NCBI GenBank assembly: GCA_937927415.1 | Contig: CALBDS010000064.1 | Span: 1-26,654 of the forward strand | DNA length: 26,654 bases | Direction: 5' to 3' | Source of the DNA: an uncultured Rhodospirillaceae bacterium | GTDB taxonomy: Bacteria > Pseudomonadota > Alphaproteobacteria > Azospirillales > Azospirillaceae | In this document: positions 7,200 through 15,598 of the stretch, in pieces | Numbering within the stretch: position 1 is the stretch's first letter | Layout: the number at the start of each line of letters is the position of its first letter | The notes under the pieces: model-generated | What the model saw: only the letters and a program-made list of their open reading frames with translations | What the model was told of the DNA's origin: nothing | The model's database searches: none | Translations under genes and position numbers: made by a program

Positions 7200-7856
7200 A
7201 TGCAGATCACTTCCACCACATCCACCACGGCCACCGCGACGTCGTCCTCCTCGTCCGCATCGCTGGCGGCCAATTACCAGTCCTTCCTGACCCTGCTGCT
7301 GAAACAGCTTGAGGTGCAGGATCCGACGAACCCGGTCGATGCCAACGAATACACCAGCCAGCTCGTCCAGCTCGCCAGCCTGGAACAGGACGTGGCGAAC
7401 GGGGACAAGCTGGACGAGCTGACCACGGCCATGACCCAGCTTGGGTCCGGCATCGCCGCCATCGGCTACATCGGCCATACGGTGGAGGCGGAGGGGGACA
7501 CCACCTCCCTTCAGGACGGCGAAGCGTCGTGGGAATACGATCTCGACAGCGACGCCAAGACGGTGGCGCTGACCGTGCGGGATGCGGACGGCTCCGTCGT
7601 CTACCGCCAGACCGGCGATTCCTCGGCCGGAACCCATTCCTTTGCCTGGGACGGGGTGGGGTCCGACGGCACCGTCTATACGGACGGCGGCTTCACCCTC
7701 AGCGTGGATGCGGTGGACAGCGCCAACGCCGCCGTGTCCACCACCACCCGCATCAAGGCGGTGGTGAACGCCGTCGATACCTCCTCCTCCGACACGGTTC
7801 TCGACCTGGGCAACGGCGTGACCATCACCGCCGACGAGGTTCTGTCGGTGAGCTAG
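7200..7856 (+). CDS. flgD: Flagellar hook assembly (cap) protein FlgD
   Basis: This 218-residue protein has a Ser/Thr-rich, disordered N-terminus, then the FlgD signature at about residues 26-65: YQSFLTLLLKQLEVQDPTNP, followed by the E(Y/F)TSQLVQLASLEQ helix. A C-terminal FlgD tudor/Ig-like region follows (about 85-200), with GDSSAGTHSFAWDG and GFTLSVDAVD. FlgD caps the growing hook and is exported by the flagellar type III system. The ATG at 7200 follows gggaggcgg, a strong ribosome-binding site. It is the first gene of the flagellar run in this window, 56 nt before flgE. Rod and basal-body genes are not in the window. Confidence 0.95.
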   Translation: MQITSTTSTTATATSSSSSASLAANYQSFLTLLLKQLEVQDPTNPVDANEYTSQLVQLASLEQDVANGDKLDELTTAMTQLGSGIAAIGYIGHTVEAEGDTTSLQDGEASWEYDLDSDAKTVALTVRDADGSVVYRQTGDSSAGTHSFAWDGVGSDGTVYTDGGFTLSVDAVDSANAAVSTTTRIKAVVNAVDTSSSDTVLDLGNGVTITADEVLSVS

Positions 7857-7912
7857 GCCCGCGCGCCCTCTCCTCCCGCCTTTTCTGACAATCCGATCCG
7901 AGGGGTGCTTCC

Positions 7913-9187
7913 ATGAGCATCACCAATGCGATGTACAGCGCCACCTCGGCGCTGATGGCGCAAAGCAAGGCGCTTGCCTCCATCTCCTCCAACATCGCCA
8001 ATTCCAGCACCACGGGCTTCAAGAGCACCGGTACCAGCTTTCAGTCGTTCATCAACCAGACCGAAGCGGTGGACGAGCGCACGGGCGGGGTGCTGGCCTA
8101 CAACTACCGGAACAACGCGGCGCAAGGGGACATCCAGTCGTCGGCGGTCACCACCAATCTGGCGGTGAACGGCAGCGGCTTCTTCGTGGTGTCCGACGAT
8201 TCCGCCGACGGCGACATCCGCTACACCCGCAACGGGTCGTTCTCCACCGACGAGGACGGCTATCTCACCAATTCCGAAGGCTATTACCTCTACGGCTGGG
8301 CGCTGGACGACGACGGCAGCGTGTCGGCCCGCAACAAGGGGTCGGTGGACAGCCTGGAGGCCATCAACACCACCGCCATCAAGGGCACGCCCAAGGCCAC
8401 CACCACCATGGGCATCGACGCCAACCTGCCGTCCGACGCCGAAACGGGGGACGATTTCACCTCCGACGTGGAGGTGTTCGACAGCCTGGGCAACAGCCAT
8501 TCCATCACGCTCACCTGGACCAAGACGGGGGAGAACACCTGGACCCTGGACGCCGACGATCCCACCCTGTCCAGCAACTCCGCCACCACCACCGGCACCG
8601 TGGGCGGGGTGCCCGTGACCATCACCTTCAACGACGACGGCACGCCGGCCAGCTTTTCGCCCGCATCGCCGTCGCTGACGGTCGGCGGTTGGACCACCGG
8701 TGCCGCCGACAGTTCCATCACCCTCGACCTGGGCACGGTGGACGGCAACGACGGGCTGACCCAGCACGCATCCGAAGACAGCGAGCCGTCGGTGACGGTG
8801 GAAACCACCACCCAGAACGGCCATGCCCCCGGCACCCTGACCGGCACCACCATTGATGAAGACGGTACGGTGCGCGCGGTGTTCGACAACGGCGAGACGC
8901 GGGCCGTCTACCGCATCCCCATCGCCACCTTCGCCAATTCCGACGGGCTGGACAGCGAAACCGGCAGCACCTTCATGCAGACCTACGAATCCGGGCAGGT
9001 GCAGTTGCGCACCGCCGGGGAAAACGGGTCGGGCACCATCGAAGCCGGGGCACTGGAAAGCTCCACCGTCGAACTGACCGACGAATTCACCCGCATGATC
9101 GTCGCCCAGCAGGCCTATTCCGCCGCGTCCAAGGTCATGACCACCGCCCAGGACATGCTGGACACCCTCATTAGCATGAAACGGTGA
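7913..9187 (+). CDS. flgE: Flagellar hook protein FlgE
   Basis: This 424-residue protein has the rod/hook/filament-type N-terminal helix (MSITNAMYSATSALMAQSKAL, then ISSNIANSSTTGFKST). The FlgE N-terminal block is AVNGSGFFVVSD, followed by the hook-specific D2-like region with FDSLGNSHSITLTW. The end is the conserved C-terminal D0 helix: EFTRMIVAQQAYSAASKVMTTAQDMLDTL. It polymerises into the curved hook between rod and filament. Length is near the family's usual ~400. Hook assembly by FlgD, encoded just upstream, is the standard pairing. Aggggtg at 7901-7907 serves as the ribosome-binding site. Confidence 0.95.
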   Translation: MSITNAMYSATSALMAQSKALASISSNIANSSTTGFKSTGTSFQSFINQTEAVDERTGGVLAYNYRNNAAQGDIQSSAVTTNLAVNGSGFFVVSDDSADGDIRYTRNGSFSTDEDGYLTNSEGYYLYGWALDDDGSVSARNKGSVDSLEAINTTAIKGTPKATTTMGIDANLPSDAETGDDFTSDVEVFDSLGNSHSITLTWTKTGENTWTLDADDPTLSSNSATTTGTVGGVPVTITFNDDGTPASFSPASPSLTVGGWTTGAADSSITLDLGTVDGNDGLTQHASEDSEPSVTVETTTQNGHAPGTLTGTTIDEDGTVRAVFDNGETRAVYRIPIATFANSDGLDSETGSTFMQTYESGQVQLRTAGENGSGTIEAGALESSTVELTDEFTRMIVAQQAYSAASKVMTTAQDMLDTLISMKR

Positions 9188-9198
9188 GGGAGGGTGCC

Positions 9199-9471
9199 GT
9201 GACCGCTCCGCAAACCGCACCGGCGTCCAACGGGCTGTTCGTCCAGGCCGACGCCCTGTTCGTGGAATCCCGCCGCCTGCGTGCCCGCGCCGATGCGGTG
9301 CTGAACGGCACCGGCGGCGGCCGGGCGGCGCGGCTGGCGCTGATCGACGACGTGCAGACGCTGCTGGCGGGTCTGCGCGCCGCCCAGGCGGCGGTGCGCA
9401 CCGCCCTGCACCGCACCACCACCACCCGCGTGGCGATGGCCGCCTATGGCCGTGCCCAGAAGCGCCTGTGA
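9199..9471 (+). CDS. Small helical protein in flagellar operon, possible chaperone
   Basis: This 90-residue product is predicted to be almost wholly helical (ADALFVESRRLRARADAVL, then LALIDDVQTLLAGLRAAQAA) and ends AMAAYGRAQKRL. I do not recognise a named family. Size, helicity and position between flgE and a FlgN-like gene just upstream of flgK suggest an export chaperone or a regulator of hook-to-filament switching; that is inference. A GTG at 9199 is chosen because gagggaggg lies 4-10 nt upstream. An alternative GTG at 9184 overlaps the flgE stop and has no ribosome-binding site. The high G/C third-position bias supports real coding. Confidence 0.65.
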   Translation: MTAPQTAPASNGLFVQADALFVESRRLRARADAVLNGTGGGRAARLALIDDVQTLLAGLRAAQAAVRTALHRTTTTRVAMAAYGRAQKRL

Positions 9472-9500
9472 CCCGGAATACACGCAAAGGAGTGTCCGCC

Positions 9501-9953
9501 ATGGCCGACCTGTCGCCCGATCCCGTGGGCATCATCACCGAATTCTCCGCCGCCATCGCCGCGCTGGCCGAACGCGCCTTCACCGCCGCCCGCAACGGGC
9601 AGGCGCAGGCCGCGGTGCTGGCGGCGGGCGAGATGCAGATGCTGCTGCGCCGGAAGAGGGAGGCGCTGCAACTGGCCCTCGACACCGGGCGCAGCAAGCG
9701 CATCCCCCCTGCCCAGCGTGCCGCCGTCCGTCTGGCCGCCCGCGATGCGCTGGCGCCGGTGCGGCGGGTGATGGCCCGCTTCGCCGCCGACGCCAAGGCG
9801 CGGCAGGTCCGGCAGAACGCCATCGGTGCGGCGCTGAGTGCCGCCACCCGCGCGCCCACCGGCGTCTATGGCGTGGCGTCGTACCGCGGCGGGCGGATGG
9901 GCGCGCACCTGACCGGGCGCACCGTGCGCCACACCGCCGACATCACCGCCTGA
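9501..9953 (+). CDS. FlgN-like flagellar export chaperone (putative)
   Basis: This 150-residue, helix-rich protein begins ITEFSAAIAALAERAFTAARNG and has heptad-like Leu/Ala spacing through about residue 110. Near its end it has RQNAIGAALSAATRAPTGVYG, which resembles the C-terminal segment of FlgN chaperones (N..L..AL.A.R......YG..G) that binds FlgK and FlgL. It lies directly before flgK and flgL, its expected clients. FlgN proteins are poorly conserved, so the call rests on this motif, size and position. An aaaggag at 9486-9492 precedes the ATG; a start at 9468 would overlap the upstream gene and lacks a ribosome-binding site. The C-terminal ~25 residues are basic and not part of the core family. 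Confidence 0.55.
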   Translation: MADLSPDPVGIITEFSAAIAALAERAFTAARNGQAQAAVLAAGEMQMLLRRKREALQLALDTGRSKRIPPAQRAAVRLAARDALAPVRRVMARFAADAKARQVRQNAIGAALSAATRAPTGVYGVASYRGGRMGAHLTGRTVRHTADITA

Positions 9954-9977
9954 TCCGGCGGAAAAGGGGAGGTTCCC

Positions 9978-11732
9978 ATGTCCCTGCGCGTCGCCGGCTC
10001 CATCGCCGCCGCGTCCCTGCGGACCACCGAAGTGTCTATGGCGGTGGCGACGGCCAACATTGCGAATTCCGACACCGACGGCTACACCCGCAAGACCGCC
10101 GCTCAGACCAGCCGCAACATCGCGGTTCCCTACGCCACCGGGGTGGACGTTTCCTCCGTCACCAGCGTGGTGGACCAGTATCTGTTGAAGACGCTGGTGG
10201 GGACGGCATCGGATGTGGGCTACACCGGCACCATGAGCGCCACGCTGGACCTGCTCCAGCAGCGGCTGGGCAGCACCGACGGCAGCGGCGGCACCGGCAT
10301 TGCCGATGCCATCGACGATCTGTCGGATTCGCTGGCCACCCTCGCCACCTCCCCCGAAAGCGACAGCGCCAAGGCGGCGGTGGTGGACGACGTGGGCGCC
10401 ATGGCCGAAAGCCTGCGCGACCTGTCGTCCACCGTGCAGGATCTGCGCGCCCAGGCCGACGAGGACATCGCCGACACGGTGGACCGCATCAACGAAACGC
10501 TGACCACCCTCGATTCCCTCAACGACCAGATCGTCAGGGCCAAGGGGCTGGGACAGAACACCGGCGACCTGGAGGACCAGCGCAACACCGCCCTGCAAAC
10601 GCTGGCCGCGGACATCGATGTCCGCTACCAGACCGACGGCAACGGGCGGATGCGCATTTCCACATCCGGCGGCACGGCGCTGCTGGACAGCGCGGTGCAT
10701 TCCCTGTCCTACACCCCGGCGGCCAGCGTCAGCGCCGCTACGGTCTACAGCGCCACCGGCACCAGCGGCTTTTCCGCTATCAGCGTGGGCGGCAAGGACA
10801 TCACGGGATCGCTGACCTCCGGCACCCTGGCGGCCCTGGTGGACCTGCGCGACGACGCCTTGCCGAACCAGCAGGCGCGGCTGGACGAACTCGCCACCAC
10901 GCTGAAGGACGCGCTGAACGCCGCCGCCAACGCCGGCAGCACGGTTCCGGCGCCGCCGTCGCTGACCTCCGCCGGGGCGGTGTCGGCAACGGACAGCCTG
11001 TCGGGCACCGGCACGCTGCGGCTGGCGGTCACCAACAGCGACGGCACCGCGGCCGATGTGACGGACATCGATCTGTCCGGCCTGTCCACCGTGCAGGATC
11101 TGATGGACGCCATCAACGCCACCGGCACCGCTACCGCCGCCATCGGCAGCGACGGCAGGCTGACCATCGCCGCCACCGATTCCGATACGGGCATCGCGCT
11201 GGGCGGCGACACCAGCGTCGGCAGTGGCGGGGTGGGCCTGTCGGCCTTTTTCGGTTTCAACGACATCCTGACCGGCAGCGGGGCCGGTGACCTGCGGGTG
11301 TCGCAGACGCTGCTGGACGACAGCAGCCGGCTGCCCACCGCGGTGCTGTCCACCGCCGCCGGCCTTGGCGCCGGGGACACGGCGCTCACCACGGGCGATG
11401 CCACCACCGCCACGGCGCTGGGCGCTGTTCTGTCCGGCACCCTGTCGTTCGATACGGCGGGGGGCCTGTCGGGGCGCACCGCCACCGTCGCGGGCTATGC
11501 CGCCGACATCATCCAGGGCATTGCCACCGCCGCATCCACCGCCGACACCGCCGCCGACAGTGCCAGCGCCTATGCCGACAGCCTGACCACCACCTTCACC
11601 TCCCAGTCGGGGGTCAATGTGGATGAGGAAACCGCGACCATCTCGTCGCTTCAGTCCGCCTACGAATCCGCCGCCGCCGTGATGGAGGTGCTGCAGGAGA
11701 TGTTCGAGACGGCGCTCAGCATGCTCAAATAA
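9978..11732 (+). CDS. flgK: Flagellar hook-associated protein 1 FlgK
   Basis: This 584-residue protein has a D0 N-terminal helix (ASLRTTEVSMAVATANIANSD) with the family's NIAN..T.GYTRK motif. A D1 region follows with the long helix ending LDSLNDQIVRAKGLGQNTGDLEDQRN, the FlgK-type N.QI........DL.DQR. signature. A variable middle follows, then a C-terminal helix (SLQSAYESAAAVMEVLQEMFETALSM). FlgK forms the first hook-filament junction ring. The middle is Thr/Ser/Ala/Asp-rich with few Lys. An aaaggggagg ribosome-binding site sits about 7 nt before the ATG. The gap to flgL is 12 nt, so the two are co-translated from one mRNA. Confidence 0.95.
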   Translation: MSLRVAGSIAAASLRTTEVSMAVATANIANSDTDGYTRKTAAQTSRNIAVPYATGVDVSSVTSVVDQYLLKTLVGTASDVGYTGTMSATLDLLQQRLGSTDGSGGTGIADAIDDLSDSLATLATSPESDSAKAAVVDDVGAMAESLRDLSSTVQDLRAQADEDIADTVDRINETLTTLDSLNDQIVRAKGLGQNTGDLEDQRNTALQTLAADIDVRYQTDGNGRMRISTSGGTALLDSAVHSLSYTPAASVSAATVYSATGTSGFSAISVGGKDITGSLTSGTLAALVDLRDDALPNQQARLDELATTLKDALNAAANAGSTVPAPPSLTSAGAVSATDSLSGTGTLRLAVTNSDGTAADVTDIDLSGLSTVQDLMDAINATGTATAAIGSDGRLTIAATDSDTGIALGGDTSVGSGGVGLSAFFGFNDILTGSGAGDLRVSQTLLDDSSRLPTAVLSTAAGLGAGDTALTTGDATTATALGAVLSGTLSFDTAGGLSGRTATVAGYAADIIQGIATAASTADTAADSASAYADSLTTTFTSQSGVNVDEETATISSLQSAYESAAAVMEVLQEMFETALSMLK

Positions 11733-11744
11733 GGAGACGGGGCC

Positions 11745-12659
11745 ATGGAACGCATCGCCACCGCCAACCACCAGAACACCCTGGTCCGTTGCATGATGCA
11801 GGGGGAATCACGGGTGGCTGCGGCCCAGATCGCCGCGTCCAGCGGTCTGAAATCCACCGATTTCAAAGGGGTGGCGTCCGACAGCGGGCGCATCGTCGAT
11901 CTGGACAGCACCTATCGCCGCACCGAACGCTACATCGACGAGGGCGAGGTGGTGTCGGGCCGCATCCAGACCATGGACAGCACCGTCGGCAGCATGATCG
12001 ACGTCACCAACCGCCTGCAAAGCCTCATCACCAGCCTCCAGGGTGCGGCCAGCAGTGCCGCGGAAGGGGTGCAGGAGGAAGCGGCCGGGCTGATGAAGGA
12101 ATTCATCGGCCTGCTGAACACGCGGCAGGAGGGGCGCTACCTGTTCGCCGGGTCGCGCACCGACACGGCCCCGGTCAACAGCGACACCGCCAGCTATCCC
12201 CCCGCCACCGTTCCATCCTCCGCCGATACAAGCTGGTACAGCGGCGACGGCAGCCTGTCCTATTTCCAGGCGGCGGACGATCTGGTCATCGAATACGGCG
12301 CCACCGCCGACGACCCCGCCATCGAGAAGGCCATGCGCGCCTTCAACCTGATCGTCTCCATGGACCTCGATCCGGTCGATTCGGACGTTCTGGACGAGGC
12401 GTCCACCCTGGCGGCGGCGGGGGCGGACGGCATGTCGGTCATCCAGGCGCGCCTGGGGGTGGCCGCCGGCACGCTGGACCGCACGCTCGACCGCCATGTG
12501 GACACCCAGCTCGTGCTGGAAACCCAGGTGGACGACCTGCGCAGCGTCGATCTGGCCGAGGCCACCGTGCGCCTGTCGCAGCTTCAGGCGTCGCTGGAAG
12601 CGACCATGAGCCTGATGAAGATCCTGCAGGACACCAACCTCAACAACCTGCTCGCCTGA
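11745..12659 (+). CDS. flgL: Flagellar hook-associated protein 3 FlgL
   Basis: This 304-residue, flagellin-like protein has an N-terminal helix about residues 1-45 (RIATANHQNTLVRCMMQGES, then QIAASSGLKSTDF). A second helix runs to about 130, with MKEFIGLLNTRQEGRYLFAGSRTDTAPV, the FlgL-characteristic LN....GRYLF.G..T..PV segment. The C-terminal helix is RLSQLQASLEATMSLMKILQDTNLNNLL. FlgL is the second junction protein between FlgK and filament. The middle domain is short. It sits in the standard flgK-flgL order, with aaggag just before the ATG. The stop is followed by a 7-bp inverted repeat, cggaaac (12660-12666)/gtttccg (12687-12693), of unclear role. Confidence 0.94.
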   Translation: MERIATANHQNTLVRCMMQGESRVAAAQIAASSGLKSTDFKGVASDSGRIVDLDSTYRRTERYIDEGEVVSGRIQTMDSTVGSMIDVTNRLQSLITSLQGAASSAAEGVQEEAAGLMKEFIGLLNTRQEGRYLFAGSRTDTAPVNSDTASYPPATVPSSADTSWYSGDGSLSYFQAADDLVIEYGATADDPAIEKAMRAFNLIVSMDLDPVDSDVLDEASTLAAAGADGMSVIQARLGVAAGTLDRTLDRHVDTQLVLETQVDDLRSVDLAEATVRLSQLQASLEATMSLMKILQDTNLNNLLA

Positions 12660-12732
12660 CGGAAACGCCCGAAAAAAACCGCGCCAGTTTCCGTTCGGAT
12701 CCCCGTGTGTCCAGCAGAGACGACCACCTTTC

Positions 12733-12762
12733 CTTCCCCTCTCCCCCCGCCGGGGAGAAGGG
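12733..12762. repeat. Partial REP-like hairpin before flagellin
   Basis: The segment cccctctccccccgccgggg plus agaaggg forms an imperfect hairpin (ctctcccc/ggggaga core). It resembles the two ccctctccc-type units after the flagellin gene. It lies about 25 nt before the flagellin start, inside the presumed leader, so it may also affect mRNA stability. It is shorter and less regular than the downstream pair. Confidence 0.4.
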
Positions 12763-12786
12763 CATGACCCTTCAAGGAGAGCCGCC

Positions 12787-13611
12787 ATGCCCGTCATCAG
12801 CACCAACACCGCCGCCAATTCGGCCCTGCGGTATCTGAACATCAATTCCGACAATCAGGCGACCTCGGTGTCGAAGATCGCCAGCGGGTCGCGCATCACC
12901 AAGGCATCCGACGATGCCGCCGGTCTGGCCGTGGGCACGTCGCTGCAATCGGACGTGACGGTCCTGAAGCAGGCGGCCACCAACGCCGCCCACGGTTCGT
13001 CCATCCTGCAAACCGCCGACGGCGGCATGTCGCGCATTTCCGATATCGTGCAGCGCATGCGCTCGCTGGCCACCCAGTCGCAATCGGGGTCGGTGACCGA
13101 CACCGAGCGCGGCTATCTGGATGCCGAATTCCAACAGTTGCTGGAAGAAGTGGACGGCATCGCCTCCGGCACCCGTTTCAACGACGATCCGCTGCTGGAC
13201 GGCACCGGCGACTGGTCCACCGGCGTCGATTTCCGCGTCGGCACGGAAACCACCGACAAGATCACCGTCACCATCGCCAACGTGAACGCCACGGGGCTGG
13301 GCATCACCGGCCTGGACATCGGCACGTCCACCACGGCGGAAAGCACGCTGACGGCGCTGGATACGGCGGTGGAAAGCCTGTCCACCGCGCGCGCCGACGT
13401 GGGCGCCCTGATCTCCCGCTTCGAGTTCCGCGGCGAGGTGCTGGACACCTCCATCGAAAACACCGAGGCGGCGCAGTCGGCCATCATGGATGTGGACGTG
13501 GCGGAGGAACAGACCAGCCTCGCCTCCACCAAGGTGCTGACCCAGGCGGCCATCGCCGTGCTGTCGCAGGCCAATTCCATGCCGGAACAGCTTTTGTCGC
13601 TGCTCCGGTAA
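12787..13611 (+). CDS. Flagellin (lateral-type, short)
   Basis: This 274-residue flagellin has the N-terminal D0/D1 block (VISTNTAANSALRYLNINSD, then KIASGSRITKASDDAAGLAV). The D1 helix carries AAHGSSILQTADGGMSRISDIVQRMRSLATQ, and the C-terminal D0 block is EEQTSLASTKVLTQAAIAVLSQANSMPEQLLSLLR. Only about 70 residues (150-220) lie between the conserved halves, so the surface-exposed D2/D3 part is almost absent, as in many lateral (Laf) or short alphaproteobacterial flagellins. It builds the filament under the FliD cap encoded next. An aaggaga ribosome-binding site lies 6 nt upstream. No sigma-28-type promoter is recognisable in the 127-nt gap after flgL. 'Lateral' is inferred from gene order and size only. 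Confidence 0.95.
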   Translation: MPVISTNTAANSALRYLNINSDNQATSVSKIASGSRITKASDDAAGLAVGTSLQSDVTVLKQAATNAAHGSSILQTADGGMSRISDIVQRMRSLATQSQSGSVTDTERGYLDAEFQQLLEEVDGIASGTRFNDDPLLDGTGDWSTGVDFRVGTETTDKITVTIANVNATGLGITGLDIGTSTTAESTLTALDTAVESLSTARADVGALISRFEFRGEVLDTSIENTEAAQSAIMDVDVAEEQTSLASTKVLTQAAIAVLSQANSMPEQLLSLLR

Positions 13612-13635
13612 CCTCCTCGGCAGGACTGTGAATGT

Positions 13636-13810
13636 TTCCCTCTCCCGTTCCGGGAGAGGGTCGGGGTGAGGGCCGATTTTCGCGCGTCAGCCCGAAAATC
13701 GAGCCGTCAGGCTCGGGAAACATGGGGTTTGGGGTTGCTTCGCAACGGATGTCGGGCCTTCGGCGCGGCATCCGGCCCTCACCCACCCCTCTCCCCGGTG
13801 GGGAGAGGGC
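13636..13810. repeat. REP-pair (BIME-like) element between flagellin and fliD
   Basis: Two GC-rich hairpin units face each other. Unit 1 has arms ccctctcccg (13638-13647) and cgggagaggg (13651-13660), followed by tcggggtgaggg. Unit 2 has arms ccctctcccc (13787-13796) and ggggagaggg (13800-13809), preceded by ccctcaccca. Read on the minus strand, unit 2 repeats the order of unit 1, so the pair is an inverted duplicate. Between them lies a further hairpin, cgattttcg/cgaaaatcg (13676-13703 region), and gagccgtcaggctc. This is the architecture of a bacterial interspersed mosaic element. It may protect or terminate the abundant flagellin mRNA. No transposase for it is in the window. Confidence 0.75.
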
Positions 13811-13861
13811 CTGTCAACCAGAGTCCGCCGCCCCGACCTTTGCTGAAAGGATCGCCGCGCC

Positions 13862-15574
13862 ATGACAACCGTCTCGTCCGCGACATCAACGTCGTATTCG
13901 ACCGCGGCCTCCACGGGTGCGACGGTCCTGCAATCCAGCGATTCCGGCACCGGCATCGATTATTCCGCCCTGGTGGAAGCGGCGGTGGCCCAGCGGCTGG
14001 CGCCCGCCGACCGCATCGATCAGACCATCACCGCCAATGATGCCAAGATCGCCGCCTACACCGAGCTTCAGGGGCTGCTGCAGGACATGGATGATGCGCT
14101 GGAGGGGCTGCGCAACCGCACGGCTTCCACCGGCAGCACCACCAACCTGTTCGATGAACGCACCGCCTACCTGTCCAGCAGCACGTCGTCGGTGGACCCC
14201 GACGACGTGCTGTCCATCACCGCCGAGGACGGGGCCGAGATCGGCACCCACACCATCGAGGTGCAGCAGCTTGCCACCCGCCACAAGATCGGCGGCGGCA
14301 CCCAGACCAGCAATTCCACGGCACTTGGCCTGTCCGGCTCCTTCGCCATCGGGGTGGAGGACGGCTCCCCGGTGTCCATCGACGTGGTTGATGGCGACAG
14401 CCTGACCGACATCCGCGACGCCATCAACGCCCGCAAATCCACCAGCGGCGTCACCGCCAGCATCGTCAAGGTGTCGGACAGTTCCTATCAGCTCATCCTC
14501 ACCGCCAACGACACCGGCAAGGAGATCACGCTGTCGGATTCGTCCGGGTCGGTGCTGAGCGAGCTGGGGCTGGTGGATGATGACGGTGCGGTGGCCAACG
14601 AACTGGTGGCGGCCCGGGATGCCGTGGTGGTGGTGGACGGGGTGACCGTCACCCGGTCCAGCAACACCATCGACGACGCCATCGACGGGCTGACACTCGA
14701 CCTTTACGCCGCCCAGCCGGGCACCACCATCACCACGGAGATCTCCACCGACCTGTCGTCGATCAAGGACGCCATCACCGATTTCGTGGACGCCTACAAC
14801 AGCTTCCGCGATTTCGCCCTGGCGCAGCAGGCGACATCCAGCGACGGCACCAAGAGCGACGACGCCACCCTGTTCGCCGACAGCCTGCTGCGGCAGACGG
14901 TGAAATCCGTCTATCAGGCGCTGAACACCAAGGTCACCACCGACGACGGGTCGCTGTCGCTGGCCGATCTGGGGCTGTCGTTCGACGAGAGCAATTATCT
15001 GGAACTGGACGAGACCACGCAGAACTCCATGCTGGTCAACGATGTGGACGGGGTGCGCCAGCTTCTCGGCCTCACCATGACCTCCTCGTCCAGCGACCTG
15101 CAGCTTCTGCGCTACACCGGCACCCAGACCAGCCTGTCCTTCACCCTCGACGTTACCATGGGCGACGACGGCGGCATCGCGTCGGCGTCGGTGGGCGGCG
15201 ACGACAGCCTGTTCACCGTGTCGGGCAGCCGCATCATCGGCAAGGCGGGCACGGCGTACGAGGGGATCACGCTGGTCTACACCGGCACCGCCGGCGACAG
15301 CGTGGACGTCACCTTTACCCAGGGCATCGCCGACAGTCTGTTCACCACGCTGGACGCGCTGGCCGCCGATGACGACGGCAGCATCGCCACCCTGGTCTCG
15401 CAGCTTAAAAGCACCGACACCCAGCTCACCACCAAATCCGACGACATCAAGGCCCAGGCCGAGGATTACCGCACCCGCCTGACCGCCTATTACGCCCGGC
15501 TGGAGGCGGAAGCGGAAACCGCGAACATCCTGCTCCAGCGGCTGCAGCAGGAAGCCGACAGCAGCGACGACTGA
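13862..15574 (+). CDS. fliD: Flagellar filament cap protein FliD (HAP2)
   Basis: This 570-residue protein has a FliD N-terminal region at about residues 30-130 (GIDYSALVEAAVAQRLAPAD, then IAAYTELQGLLQDMDDAL). It includes HTIEVQQLATRHKI, the family's (V/I)(E/K)V.QLA. motif, and SLTDIRDAINA. A central domain follows. The C-terminal FliD block (about 440-565) contains GDSVDVTFTQGIADSLFTTLDAL and closes with the coiled RLTAYYARLEAEAETANILLQRLQ helix. FliD caps the filament and folds incoming flagellin. Length is within the family range. A ctgaaagga ribosome-binding site precedes the ATG. It follows flagellin across the REP-type element and precedes its usual partner fliS by 24 nt. Confidence 0.94.
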   Translation: MTTVSSATSTSYSTAASTGATVLQSSDSGTGIDYSALVEAAVAQRLAPADRIDQTITANDAKIAAYTELQGLLQDMDDALEGLRNRTASTGSTTNLFDERTAYLSSSTSSVDPDDVLSITAEDGAEIGTHTIEVQQLATRHKIGGGTQTSNSTALGLSGSFAIGVEDGSPVSIDVVDGDSLTDIRDAINARKSTSGVTASIVKVSDSSYQLILTANDTGKEITLSDSSGSVLSELGLVDDDGAVANELVAARDAVVVVDGVTVTRSSNTIDDAIDGLTLDLYAAQPGTTITTEISTDLSSIKDAITDFVDAYNSFRDFALAQQATSSDGTKSDDATLFADSLLRQTVKSVYQALNTKVTTDDGSLSLADLGLSFDESNYLELDETTQNSMLVNDVDGVRQLLGLTMTSSSSDLQLLRYTGTQTSLSFTLDVTMGDDGGIASASVGGDDSLFTVSGSRIIGKAGTAYEGITLVYTGTAGDSVDVTFTQGIADSLFTTLDALAADDDGSIATLVSQLKSTDTQLTTKSDDIKAQAEDYRTRLTAYYARLEAEAETANILLQRLQQEADSSDD

Positions 15575-15598
15575 CACCCCGACCAAGGAATCCGTGCC

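Noticed and set aside
9444..11771. A 775-codon minus-strand open frame opposite flgK.
   Set aside because: Gly/His/Arg-rich composition typical of antisense reading of a GC-rich gene; flgK on the plus strand has clear family motifs.
12660..12693. Terminator or sigma-28 promoter right after flgL.
   Set aside because: The 7-bp repeat has a 20-nt loop and no T-run, and no sigma-28 consensus is recognisable.
13638..13809. CRISPR-like array between flagellin and fliD.
   Set aside because: There are only two units, in inverted rather than direct orientation, with no regular spacers.
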